Both the position numbers and the translations under genes were made by a program. Below are positions 9,882 through 20,695 of a stretch of 64,000 nucleotides of DNA, piece after piece (position 1 is the first letter of the stretch; each line of letters begins with the position of its first letter). The notes beneath the pieces are model-generated. The model saw only the letters and a program-made list of their open reading frames with translations. It did no database searches and had not been told where the DNA came from. This DNA comes from Orientallactaga sibirica (lineage: Eukaryota; Chordata; Mammalia; Rodentia; Dipodidae): positions 368,001 through 432,000 of the forward strand of contig JAEOAD010002279.1 of NCBI GenBank assembly GCA_036365145.1, in the 5' to 3' direction.

Positions 9882-10552
9882 TTCAGGCTTAACAACTGAG
9901 CAGTGGAGAGGCCTTAATGCCCGGAGCGTGTCTGTTGTCTGCAGTGACTGGTCACTGCATGGGAAGCTGTCAGACACAGCCATTCCTGCTCCTTCACAGG
10001 GTTCTAAGAATCCTTCTGGTCTGTGAAGAGACCCGCCTTGATGGAATAGGACAGAGGATGGGTGCCAGTCCTGGGAAATTTCTTCTCAGTTTTCTTGGGG
10101 GTGGGGTGAGGGTGGGGGGGGGAGTTGTTGGGATGAGGCTCCTCCCATTATGGTTTAAAATCCAATCCAGCAAGTCTTTGTCTTCAGGGGGTGGGGCGGG
10201 CAACTTACCACCACATTCAATGTCAGCATCTAGGCAGGTGCCTAAGACCAAGTGTAAGAAGAACAGATTTGGTCTTTGCAGAGGCCAACCCCTGTCCTCA
10301 CTCCAGCATGCCCTGAGCCTCTGAGCTTGGATGTCACTTCAGCTCTCTGCGGCTTCGCTGTCTCAGCTAAGAGTTGACGGCTGATGTCCATTTTGAGGGT
10401 TGTTGAAAAGAATCCGCTAGAAGCTGGTATTCCAAGTGTTTGTGGAGCAATCTGTTGAAATGAATTTTCATGACGCTGGGAGTCGTGGGGAATGCACAGC
10501 CAAAAGTTTATTTCTGCCTGTCTCCAATGCATACTATAAAAATAGCATTTTC
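9882..10552. other. Unique DNA with a possible MIR remnant
   Basis: No coding signature. The stretch at 10,320-10,420 (TCACTTCAGCTCTCTGCGGC ... TTGAGGGTTGTTGAAAAGAAT) resembles a reverse-strand MIR. There is a G-rich run at 10,097-10,125. Confidence 0.4.
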
Positions 10553-10586
10553 TTTCTTTCTTTCACTCATTTATTTATTTTAATTT

Positions 10587-10635
<49 letters not shown>

Positions 10636-10834
10636 GGCGTGCCAGCGGCCTCTCAGCCTCTGTGAACGAACTCCAGATGCCTGCGCCCTCTTGTGCGCCC
10701 CCTTGTGGGCAAGTGTGGCATTGCACCCTTGCATCACTTTTTGCATCTGGCTAAACGTGGGACCTGGAGAATCGAACAGGCGTTCTTAGGCATCACTGGC
10801 AGGCGCCTTCACCGCTAAGCCATCTCTCTAGCCC
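10553..10834 (-). mobile_element. tRNA-derived SINE (type B) with (GA)n tract
   Basis: Reverse-strand element with a GA microsatellite of about 16 repeats in its tail (about 10,600-10,632). AAATAGCATTTTCTT flanks it at about 10,539 and 10,838 as target-site duplication. Confidence 0.9.
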
Positions 10835-12528
10835 CCAAAATAGCATTTTCTTCATACAGCCTGTGACTGGTCAGGGTAGGAAGTGGCACTTTGGGACACT
10901 TGCTGTCTCCACTACATGGCTTGGCAAGAGAAAGGCCTTGTCAGGGCGGGGCCTGACAGGCAGGCAAACCCCCAGGTTATGCAGTATAGTGAGCAGAAAA
11001 AGGGGCCATGGTCCCCACCCCCAGGCACCTTTGTGCTGCTGGGTCATTTGAGAAACCCTGTGCAGGCTATTTCTCTCTCCCTTCTTCCTTCCCTTCCCTC
11101 CCTCCCTCCCTTTCTCCCTTCCTACTAGCAACATTGCTGGACCTTCTGGAGATGACCCAAGAGGCACAAGAGTTTGCAAGCTGAAGTGATTTTTGAGTTC
11201 TCTTCCGAACCCGCTATCACCTTGAGCAAGTACCTGTTGGCACACAGCAGGCTCTGAGCGAACACATCAAGCAGATGGAGGGAGGGTTGGACGGGGTTAC
11301 CCATGTGACAATCTCCCAGTGCAAACTTCAGTGAATGCTTGTGACGAATGAATGAGCTCATAGGCGACTTGTGCAAACAAGACATAAATCCCCATGTGAG
11401 ATGTTTAATAACCATGAAATGTTCAAATTACAGTTCAATACAACGGACTAAAGAGATGGTGCAAGTTAGTGTACGAATGTCAAATGAATCACTGGACCAT
11501 AATTTTTTTTTATAGGAGTTCCGAATGGTGGAGGAGATCAACTGTGGACTTGGTGTCAGAAAGCCTTGGATGGGTTCTTGATTATGTGTTTAAACATCAT
11601 TCATTCATTCATTCATTCATCAAATTGTTTCTCAAGCCCATGTTAGTGCCAGCTGGCCCGCTAGATCCCCGGCAATGCAGATGTGAGCAATGCAAAACTG
11701 ATAGCCTCAGGGAGCTCGCAGGCTAGTGGAGAGAGACGGGATAATAATATGCAGGAGCCACGGAGCTGGCACAGTGATCCCAGCTGATACACCGCAGACT
11801 GCGTCGTCAGCTGTTGGAACCAGGAGGCGTTATGAATCACATGCTGGTCTTTTGACCTCGGAACAGGGTGGTTGAGGCAGAATGTTGAATGTCTTTGGGT
11901 CTTGGTTTCCAGATATGCAGAGGGAACATGGCAACTTCTGTCTCCCAGGCATATTGTGAGGAGTAAAGGAAAGTGGACTAGCCATTGCACGGATCCCAAA
12001 TGGAGATCCAACAGTTTCCTAGAACACTCGGGACGTTAGGTATCAGCCACCGTAGGAAGCCGAACCACTCTTGTCTGTGACTTCCAACGTGTGCAATTCA
12101 CAGGGAGCAAATGGAGCCGTTTGTGGGCGGCCTCGGGAAGCTAGTGTAGAGACTGTGGTGGGCCAGACACACACGGTCACATGTCTCTCCATGACCAGTG
12201 AGTGCAGGCCAGGGCACGCTTCGGGATGATGATGGTTCCAGAGCAGGGTGAGAAAAGAAGTGGCAAATACTGCCACTGTCCATGCCCACTCCTGGTGCCC
12301 ATCAGTGAGCAATCCAAGCCACTGTTGTTGATTCCCCATAGGGACTTAGAATGTTTTTGTCCTCTCTCAACCAACTGGGGTGTTATCCACTCAATATGGA
12401 CCTAGTGCCTTAAATGCGCTAGGGACATCAGGCCAGATGCCATCCATTGGGCAATGACAGCTTCTAAATCTTGCTGTGTTCATGCTGCAATCTACGGGAT
12501 CCAGGAAAGGACAAAAATGTCCAAGTCT
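10835..12528. other. Unique DNA, no gene recognised
   Basis: Overlapping open frames on both strands are short and share no coding hallmarks. A short (ATTC)n run lies at about 11,600-11,621. The stretch 11,885-11,990 has a reverse-strand MIR flavour. Confidence 0.5.
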
Positions 12529-12656
12529 AGCCGGGAGTGGTGGCGCATGCCTTTAATCCCAGCACTCGGGAGGCAGAGGTAGGAGGATTGCTGAGAGTTC
12601 GAGGCCACCCTGAGACTACATAGTTAATACCAGGTCAGCCTGGACCTGAAATCCTA
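12529..12656 (+). mobile_element. 3'-truncated B1-type SINE
   Basis: Starts AGCCGGGAGTGGTGGCGCATGCC and stops after CTGGACCTGAAATCCTACC without a clear A-tail. CCAAGTC on both sides may be the target-site duplication. Confidence 0.85.
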
Positions 12657-13885
12657 CCAAGTCCGGATTGCAAGCTTTAGGGCTTTGTCCTTAGTGATCC
12701 TGTCAACTGTACTTATCCAGTACTTTTTTTTTTTTTTGGTAAGTGCTCTCCTGACATCTGGCCATAGGATTGGGTTGGTGCCAGGCAATGCCATTCACAC
12801 TCACTTTTACCTGGTAGGCATTGGGCATCATATGACCCAACCGGACAAGCAGATCTTCAAATTTTTATTCCATGGATGTGAGACGGATGCAAACTTAGAA
12901 CACTCTGAGACCATGTCCCTATTATCCGCCCTCTCTATAGGAAGTCAGTTTCCTGTAGGGGAGAAGATGCTGAGAGGACAAAAGAAATAGATTAGTGCAG
13001 GGGAGAAGGAGTGGCGATCAGAGAAGCAAATGAGAAAGATGAGAGAGAGAGGGAGAGAGAGAACATATGAGAATGACATCATTGGACTAACTGGCTTTAC
13101 CCTGAACTGCTGCCAAGCGACAGGAGCCCATAAATTTTTCTGACTTCAGTTGGAGCTCTGATCTTTCCCAGAGGGAGGTGGTGGGCAGGGGCAACCCTGG
13201 AGTATGGAGTGACTGCGTTTCTATAGACAGGAGAGGGCAAAGCAACAGGTTTCTGAAGAATAAGTCTGTCTCTGCCTGCAAGCACAATGACATTGCCTCA
13301 TACGCCCCCGTTCCCATTGTCTTGGCCCTGATAAACACTTAGCAGGCGGCTCACTGTGAATCTGGCTCCGCTTCTCTGGGTTAAAGTACGCTGAGGGCAT
13401 CCTGCCTCCTCTGTGGTCTGCATCTCCCCCACAAGGTCGTGCACTTGTTCCCGTGCTTTCTCTCTGGTCACTAGTGGTCATAGGCACACAGACATCTTTG
13501 TAGGGTGCTTTCGTCTTTGTAAGGCACGTTCATCAGCACTGTTTCATTTGGTTCTTGGGAATCCTGGGCTCCCTGAGATGGGTCAGATGGAGAAACAGAA
13601 GCTCGGCTCTGGATTCATGATCCCCAGGTAGGGCCCGGGTGATGATCTTAAACAACGGTTGGAATGGAACGTTGAAGGCACCCTGCATTTGAAGCTTGGT
13701 GGCCCCCCAGTTGAATCTGTCTGATTCTGATCAAAGCTGTCAAAATTCCCCGATTTGTCAGAGGGGGGGGGGGAATTAGATATGAGGATATTTCCCTCCC
13801 AGGATTTTTGTGAACATCCCAGGAGACAGAGTGGAATAGGAGATTTGGTAAGTGGTCAAGGGCTGCCCCCACCTCTGGGGCTGAT
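12657..13885. other. Unique DNA, no gene recognised
   Basis: Contains a T-run at 12,725-12,739, a GA-rich segment at about 13,035-13,065 and a possible MIR remnant at about 13,505-13,600. None of the short open frames is convincing. Confidence 0.5.
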
Positions 13886-14004
13886 TTCTTTTCGAGGTAG
13901 GGTCTAGCCCAGACTGACCTGGAATTGACTCTGTAGTCTCAGGGTGACCTCGAAATCATGGCGATCCTCCTACCTCTGCCTCCCGAGTGCTGGGATTCAA
14001 GGCA
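13886..14004 (-). mobile_element. Truncated B1-type SINE
   Basis: Reverse-strand B1 with a gap after GGGTCT and missing its 5' end (it stops at GGGATTCAAGGC). Confidence 0.85.
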
Positions 14005-14287
14005 GACTTACGCTGAGTCCAGATCGCATCTCTTTGCAACGCAGTGGTGTAATCATGCAGGTACCTGAGACCAGCCATGGTGGGAACAGGGTACTGACCA
14101 AAGTCAGGAAGCAGGGCTCTTGTTTTTGTCCCACTCGTTAACCAGCACACCTGTGAGGCACAGGAAGAGCATAGGAAAGGTTATTCATATTTAAGGTGCA
14201 TTGTATATTGAGCATTCTTGTGGCATCTCCTCAAGTTCCTACACCTCCTGGAAAGCAGATGCTGGCTCCATTTTCTAGAACATATGT

Positions 14288-14350
14288 GGGGCTGGAGAGA
14301 TGGCTTAGAGGTGAAGGTGCCTGCCTGCCAAGCCTAAGAACGCCTATTCA
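14288..14350 (+). mobile_element. tRNA-derived SINE (type B), part 1, split by an L1-like insertion
   Basis: Begins GGGGCTGGAGAGATGGCTTAG and breaks off after AAGAACGCCTATTC. The same word (one base changed) restarts the SINE at 15,403. Confidence 0.88.
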
Positions 14351-15402
14351 ATAATGGCACATCCAGAAGCTGTAGACTGTTACTAGAAAATTTTCAGTGC
14401 CTGGGATGGGATACCTTCCAGTGAGTTGTTGACCAAGGAGGTCCTGGTAGCCTCCAAATCATTAAAGGTTTTTGCCAAAGCCCTTGGTTGCCCTTGAGAA
14501 ACAGATGATAAGTCCCTATTGCTGAAGACATCTCTTGCCTGAGAGGCAAGGTCACTGAGAAAGCAAGCTGGTGCTGAACAGAAAACCTTCTTCCTGTAGA
14601 CCAGCCAACTGAAAGCTGGAAAAAGCTGCAATGCATGCAGCCCTATGGGAGACAGAAGTCATCAGCAGTGAAAACAGTGGACACTGAATATTCAAGTTTG
14701 GCCATACAGGCCCAATGACTGAACGGGTGCAATAGTGGCATGTCTGCTCTTGGGGTAACCAACTGCTCCATAATTGGACCAAAGGCCCTCTCTATGGAAG
14801 GAAATAGATGCCTGGTACTGAAAAACCTAAGCAAAAGTCTATGGCAAGTGAGGTCATGAGCCTTAGGGGTATAAAGCCTGCTCTTGTCTGGTTAAATGTA
14901 TATATTATTCCCACCAAGCTGCCCTGAAAGCACTACACTTAATGTTCATATTCACATATTAATGCTACTCTCACTTCTGGTTAGAGAAGCTTCTCTTCTC
15001 AGTTGGCGATGACCACTGGGATGACTCCCAAGGCAACATAGTGCTGAGAAGAAGGGATGGAGGAGTGCCCAGCACTGAAACACCTCTGTCACACCCTCCA
15101 AGGCTCAGGGACCATTGCGGAAGAGGGGCCGGATAGAATGGAAGGGCCAAAGGAAGGGTATGACTTTTTACAATGCAACTGCCCAGACAGAAATTGGCCT
15201 CGATATCCAAGACCCTCAAAATAGAAGAAAAAGATGATGACATCAAATTAAAAGAGAGACTAATGGAGAGAGGGAGGGGATATGATGGAGATTGGAGTTC
15301 TAAAAGTGGAATGGGGGAGGGGAGGTAAATATCATGTGTTTTTGTATGTAAGTATAGAAGTTGTCAATAAAAAAAAAATAAGTAAAAAAAAAAAAAAAAA
15401 AA
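14351..15402 (+). mobile_element. 5'-truncated LINE-1-like insertion (3' UTR portion)
   Basis: About 1.05 kb ending in CAATAAA followed by a poly(A) tract (about 15,367-15,402). It is inserted in a SINE with a 14-bp target-site duplication: AAGAACGCCTATTC at 14,336-14,349 and AAGAATGCCTATTC at 15,403-15,416. These are the marks of L1-driven retrotransposition. The GA-rich end with GTATGTAAGTATAGAAGTTG resembles rodent L1 3' ends, so a truncated L1 is the first choice. A processed pseudogene of a long 3' UTR is the alternative. Open frames inside are short. Confidence 0.65.
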
Positions 15403-15615
15403 AAGAATGCCTATTCGATTCTCCAGGTCCCACATTTAACCAGAGGCAAGGATGCAATGTTGCACTTGCCCATAAGGGGGCGCACATGTCTGGAGTTCAT
15501 TCACAGTGGCTGAGAGGCCGCTGGCACGCCCATTCTCTATCTGTCTCTCTCTCTTTCTCTCTCTTTGCCTCTCTCTCTCTCTCTCTCTCTCTCTCAAAAA
15601 CAAAACCAAAAAGAA
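15403..15615 (+). mobile_element. Split tRNA-derived SINE (type B), part 2
   Basis: Continues CCTATTCGATTCTCCAGGTCCC through TTGCCCATAAGGGGGCGCAC to a (CT)n tract and CAAAAACAAAACC tail. Confidence 0.88.
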
Positions 15616-15737
15616 CTTGTGATTGTCAAGAATACAGAGTCAGGGACAGACACACTGGGAGATGCAGTCAGCTCTCCCGTTTTCTTTGACTTCTGTGCAG
15701 TATCTTAACAGCATGCCAGAGATTCTCCATTCAGCAT

Positions 15738-15820
15738 CATGCACGTGTGTGGGTCAAGGTGGTACTGGAGATGGGACCCAGAGCCTTCCATATGCTAGGC
15801 AACCGTTCCACTGCTGAGCT

Positions 15821-15865
<45 letters not shown>

Positions 15866-15960
15866 CTCACTCTGTAGCTCAGGGAGTCCTTGAGTTTTCC
15901 AGCCTCTTGCTTCAGCCTCTCAAGTGTCTGCATTACAGGTGTGAGCTACCGCACCTGGCA
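15738..15960 (-). mobile_element. B4-like composite SINE remnant with (AC)n
   Basis: A tRNA/ID-like part (GGAGATGGGACCCAGAGCCTT ... CACTGCTGAGCTACA) is joined through an (AC)n run (15,826-15,863) to a B1-like part (CAGTCTCACTCTGTAGCTCAGG ... CACCTGGC). CAGCATSATG on both sides (15,732 and 15,959) is a probable target-site duplication. Confidence 0.65.
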
Positions 15961-17199
15961 GCATGAGCGATTTCCACTCTCTCTAACACTGCAGGTCCAC
16001 GTGACATTGCAGATCCTTTTTCTGGATTCCAACATCTCCAGCTTGGGACTTGGAGAAAGTTGAAGAGAGGTGAGCTGGCCATCATAAGAGACGGAGTTAG
16101 TAGTCTTTGAGATCATAGGCTCTGGACATCAATTGTACAACTACCTCTGGATATTAGAAGTCAGGCCACACCCCATGGGGTTGGGGCCATTGAAAGCATT
16201 CAGGCATACTTCACCCAGCTGCGGCTCAGGGGGTCCCATGTCTAATGCTTGTTTGGACCCCTGGGGTTTTAGCTGCATGGGCTTTGGTGGGGGATGCAGA
16301 TCCAACAGCCCCTGGAAGCTGCTGCACTCACAGATATGAGGGGATGATAATGCGTCTCAGCTAAGAGAACGCTTTCTCCTGTTGCTAAGAGAGTAAGGAC
16401 GGTCTATTTTCCTTTCCTGTCATCGTTGGCTTTACACATCTCCCCCACCCCAGCCCCTTTTCTTTTCTATTTTTATACCTCGAGAGCTTCATATGATGAT
16501 GTCCTGCATGCTTCAAACTAGATGAGGGTGGCAGACAGGAGGGGAAAAAATATCTAAAGGACCTAAACAAAATGAAAATCTGTTTCCTGCTTGAGAAAAT
16601 GACAGATGGGTACAGGGGCAGACACTGGGAATGTGCGGGCATCCTTAGACCTTAGAGGAGCTCTGTCTGGATTGTGTGCATTACTCAGGCTGGATGGGAC
16701 AGTTTCAGGATGAGGCTGTCCCTGGATGCAGACAGAGGGGCCGCAGGGGTGCTTTGAAGGCTCCTGTGCAGTACATGGAAGGTGTGGTGATGGTGAAGAT
16801 GGCCATAAGATCATTTGGTCCCTTGGGTGTCTTCTTTGTTTCTTTTTCATCCTCACAGTATGTTGCTGAGGACATGTCAACATTTACATTGTCTAGCAGG
16901 AGCAAAGGATACCCAGAGAGTGGGGTGTGGCGGGGGGGGGGGCGACTCACATCTAGGCACCCTGCCTGAGTGGCCAGTGAGCGTCAGGACTTGTTGGATG
17001 AGGGCAGGTGGATGTTGAGGCCAGAAAAACGAGAGGGACTTTTTACTGAGCGTGCTGCGGGAGCTGCTGGCTGGTTGCTCTTCCAATGGCTTGCATCCAA
17101 GCCCTCTTTAGTCCATTCTCTGCATAGCAGCAGGAGTGAGCGTTCACAGGAGTGCCGCAGTACACACATCCCTTATCCCCAGCTCACATCTTAACTGCC
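15961..17199. other. Unique DNA, no gene recognised
   Basis: No young repeat and no convincing coding frame. Several overlapping open frames of 60-106 codons exist on both strands without shared features. A G-run sits at 16,931-16,942. Confidence 0.5.
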
Positions 17200-17635
17200 C
17201 TACTGACCTCCTCTCCTGACAGCGCCTGCCTCAGATGGACATCCCCCACCCTGCTTCCCGCCATGAGGTCGCTTTTTGGCCACCCTCGGGCCACACTCAT
17301 GCACTCCTGCTCTAAGGATGCAGCCACCATTCATACCTGCCCCAGGGACCTTTCATCTACCCTTCCCTCCCTTCTACCACCAATGGCCAGCTACTGATCA
17401 CATATCATCATGCCCTGGGAGGGCCCCGCCTCAGTTTATATCACATGCCACCCTCTACCTTCACCTGGGAATCAGTTGTCACCCGTTTCCCACCCGTTTG
17501 TTTACTTGATTATTGCTGGCGTAGAGACTACAGAGCAGGTTCAAGGCAAGTTTTACCCTACTCCATAAAATACAGGCTATCGAGCTTGGCTGTAGTCAGC
17601 TCACCATAAATGCTTATGGAATGAATTGTCATTGA
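17200..17635 (+). mobile_element. L2-like LINE remnant
   Basis: Cytosine-rich text with CCTGCCTCAG..., CAGGGACCTTTCATC... and a terminal ACCATAAATGCTTATGGAATG follows the order of an ancient L2 3' region. It is heavily diverged, so the limits are rough. Confidence 0.4.
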
Positions 17636-18239
17636 TATATGTTTGGCAACGAAGGGAAGCCCTCAAAGAAGGGTGAAGGAAGCGAAAACTCTATCGTTGG
17701 CTGTCACCATCTGCCACTCTCTGGGCTCATCTTACTTGACTCTTCGCCGCATCTCTACTGAAGACGGCTCTCCTGACTCCCATTTTGCAGATGCATCAAC
17801 AGAGACTTGATCCTCTTGGCAAGTTGCTAAGGTTACACAGCAGCACGTGGACCTCTGCTATTCCAGTGCCCAGCTGCCCGTCCCCAGTGCTCCACAGGCT
17901 TGACTGTGGGGTGTGCCCAAACTGAAGGCCTGGCCTGCAGGAGGAGGATGTGTGTCTGCTGTTGAAAAAAAAAAATCCAAAATCATGTGAGAAGTCTCTC
18001 GGTTGGGGGTGGGGTGGGGAAGAAAAGCATTGTCTTAACACAGTGGGCATCTTGGAGAGGGTTTCCCCCTCATAAAATAACAAGGGCTTGAACCAAGAAG
18101 CCCAGACCTCCTGGGAAAGCAGGCTTAGAACAGTTAGCCTTGAGGCCTGAGGGGTGTTTTGGGGACGCCTGGCTAGGAAGGGAACATGCCTGCGAGAGGC
18201 GAGTGGGCCCTGAAGTCTTTTTTCCCTAGTAGCGCTCAC
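17636..18239. other. Unique upstream flank of the CpG island
   Basis: Includes a possible MIR fragment (17,785-17,860: CATTTTGCAGATGCATCAACAG ... AAGGTTACACAGCAGC). A 147-codon minus-strand frame (17,796-18,239) crosses it without recognisable domains. Confidence 0.4.
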
Positions 18240-18378
18240 ATTCTGGCCAGGTTAGTGGGGAGGTTGGGGGGCGGGGGGCGGCGGTGTGTGTAAACTATTG
18301 CGGCGAGCACCCGCGTGCTGGCGCTAGGTGGCGAACTGCTGAGGGGGCTCCTCTATTCGGGGGAATGCGGTAGTGATG

Positions 18379-18383
18379 TATAA
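18379..18383 (+). promoter_or_regulatory. TATA-like motif
   Basis: TATAA within GATGTATAAGGTATG, at the 5' part of the CpG island. It would place a start site near 18,405-18,412. The motif is short, so this is only suggestive. Confidence 0.35.
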
Positions 18384-18404
18384 GGTATGAAAGATGTGGC
18401 CTGC

Positions 18405-18653
18405 AGAGAGCCCGCACCGTCTCCACAGCCGCTGCTGCTGCAGGCGGAGCCGCTGGCAGTGAGCCGCCCTCCAACCCGGTAACGCAGCTCGCGCGGGCAT
18501 CTCCCCTCGCGCCCCGGCCCTTCACGGACCTCCTGGCCCCAGGGAACAAAACGCAGAGTCCCGGTCACCCCCATTCGGAAGCCCGAGGAGGATGAGTGCG
18601 GAGGACTGAGCCTGAAGGGAGCTTGTGGTCCTCGGCTGCCTGCCGGAAGGAAG
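18405..18653 (+). other. Candidate non-coding first exon
   Basis: Runs from about 26 bp after the TATA-like motif to a good donor context, GGAAG|GTAGGAG, with GT at 18,654-18,655. The exon would hold a five-codon upstream frame (ATG at 18,592, TGA at 18,607-18,609) and no long in-frame coding start, so it would be mostly 5' UTR. The gene is unknown and the start is inferred. Confidence 0.35.
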
Positions 18654-19360
18654 GTAGGAGAAGGTGTTTGCTCCTGCCCGCCCGCCGCGGCGTTGGGGTG
18701 GCTCTGGGGCGGGGAAGGCGCTGGGGAATTGGATATGCATCGGTCGGGTGGGCGCTGCGCCCCTGGGGAGGGAAGGGTCCCTGTGGGAGTTGATGGTCTG
18801 CCACGGCCGCGGCCAGCCTCGGTGCCCACTGTGGGGGCGGCCAGTCGCGCTCCCGCAACGGCGAGGCCAAGAAGACCCTTGCGTGGCCATGGGAAGGGTT
18901 GCTGGGCAAAGTGTGGTGCCCGGAGCCTGGGCAGCGGAGCCTGCAGGAAGGGGCTGCGGCTGTCCGTGACACTTGGTGGCGCAAAGCCCCCCCTCCACCA
19001 CCCCGGCGTGGCGGGCGGGCTGGCGAAGGCTGACAGTGTGCGCAAAGTTTTTTGGGGGAGCGCGCAAGGGCGCGCGCCGCGCTGCAAGAGTTGTGGCCTG
19101 TGCGCCAAGAACTGCTCCTCCACAGGGAGACCGGGGACCTGTGGCTTCTGCTTCTCCCGGAGCCATTGCTCCACTGAGGCCTGGGTGATATCTGGCAGCC
19201 CCTCTCCCCCTTTTTAAAACCCTTGTGGTCCGGGGAAACAACTTCAACTGCCTGGAGGCTGCTGTGCACAAGGCAGCCTTGGGGGGGGGGGGTTCCTGCC
19301 TCAGTCCTGCGGTCGCGCGCGACTTCCTCCCGCCCCCGGGGGCTTCTCGCCATCTCCGCC

Positions 19361-19729
19361 CACTTCTGCTTAGCTGACCTGAGGAAGGTGGGGAGGGAGG
19401 GGTGGTCTTTCCTCCCGGTCTGTAAATTTGACCCCTTGACCCCTTTGGAAGCTTGATTTTCATTTCGCTCCCCCGCCAGCTGGGCTATTTTGATGTTGCT
19501 TGGGGCGGGGTTGGGGGGGTGTTGGGGAAGGAAAGGAGATTATTAATCAATTAGGGTTAGTGGCCAATTAGGCAGAACCTTGTAGGAAAATAATTATGCC
19601 TGACTCTCTGGGCTTCCACTGGTGATGAGGCGGGAACCCAGCCCGGGTGCAGGGGCTGTTCCTGAAAGATGAGGGAATTTCTGGGAATTTAAGATTAAAA
19701 GATTCAGGTGTGGGGTGCTGGGAGTAAAT

Positions 19730-19782
<53 letters not shown>

Positions 19783-20690
19783 TTTTCTTTTTTTTTTTTT
19801 TCTTTTTGGCCCAGAAAATTAACCCTTGACAGCGCGGTCTGGACAGACTTTGCACGCAGCGTGCTGCATCTCACAGCTCAGAAAGGTGTGTCCCCTCGCT
19901 GAGCTGAACCTTCCTCCTCATCTCCCAGGGGCCCTGGCTGTTGAATCTTTGCACCTCACTGTGAATCCACGGCTCTTAGGAGGCTGAATTCACATGCTGA
20001 CATTTTAGTTTCATGCGGGAAGAATCGAGTCCCAGCAGACGGAGCTTTCTGTACAGTGCCTTCCAGAACACACATCTCCTCGATTGTGCTAAATAAAGCC
20101 CTTATTAAATGGGTGCGAAAAGGAGACAGTCTGTCTTCAGGGGATGGGAAGTTCTGCTGCAGAGTGAGGCTGCCTTAAAAAAATTTTTTTTTTAAATTTT
20201 CCATTTTGGAACGACCGGATGGTTTGGCACTGCAGTATTACAATACAGCCATATTAAAAAGGTCTTCTGCGCTGAGAGCCCTATACCACCGCAACCCCAT
20301 CTTCTACACACTTCCCTGATCACATCTTCCCCGCAGGGAGCATGCAGTGGATTCCAAACGCGTGCCCAGTGGCCATTTAACCCTTTCCTATCTCAACCTT
20401 AAGCTGCTCCTTGGCGGTTTTGACACCTACACCAGAGATAGTGGATTTCTGTTCAGAAGGCAAAAAACCTGGAGGTGATCTCAGAACAGCCAGGATTTTG
20501 CAACAGGTCCTGGGTTTGGGGATTCCAATAATGGATCTCTTGGACTTTTGGAGACCTGAGTTCTTAGTGTCCTAACCTGATTAAGATAGGACCAGGTAGT
20601 CTCTGAAATCTGTAGCACTGATATTAGCTGGATCTGAATTTCCTGTGGCTTTTTTTCTTCCTTCTGTGGGCTGAGCAGTAGCTGGGCAGT
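19361..20690. other. Unique DNA downstream of the CpG island
   Basis: Holds an AT-rich patch at 19,540-19,600 with TTAAT and CAATTA words that look like homeodomain-type sites, but nothing proves function. No coding frame is convincing. Confidence 0.45.
19732..19769 (+). repeat. (GT)n microsatellite
   Basis: About 19 uninterrupted GT repeats, followed by a short GA run and a T-run (19,787-19,800). Confidence 0.95.
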
Positions 20691-20695
20691 GACAT

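Larger units (their letters stand above)
18240..19360. promoter_or_regulatory. CpG-island-like segment
   Basis: CpG dinucleotides are frequent here and scarce in the rest of the unique sequence. The segment is GC-rich, free of SINEs, and carries GC-box-like GGGGCGG (about 18,709). Because it lacks stop codons it contains overlapping minus-strand open frames of 262-313 codons in all three frames, as expected of any GC-rich island. I do not recognise the gene it serves. Confidence 0.75.

Noticed and set aside
14288..14350. Functional tRNA gene (box A/B-like sequence in SINE heads here and elsewhere)
   Set aside because: The tRNA-like heads lack a full cloverleaf and belong to a dispersed family with A-rich tails.
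18353..19463. Minus-strand open frames of 262, 273 and 313 codons
   Set aside because: All three frames are open at once across a CpG island. That reflects rarity of stop codons in GC-rich DNA; no frame shows a domain or start context.
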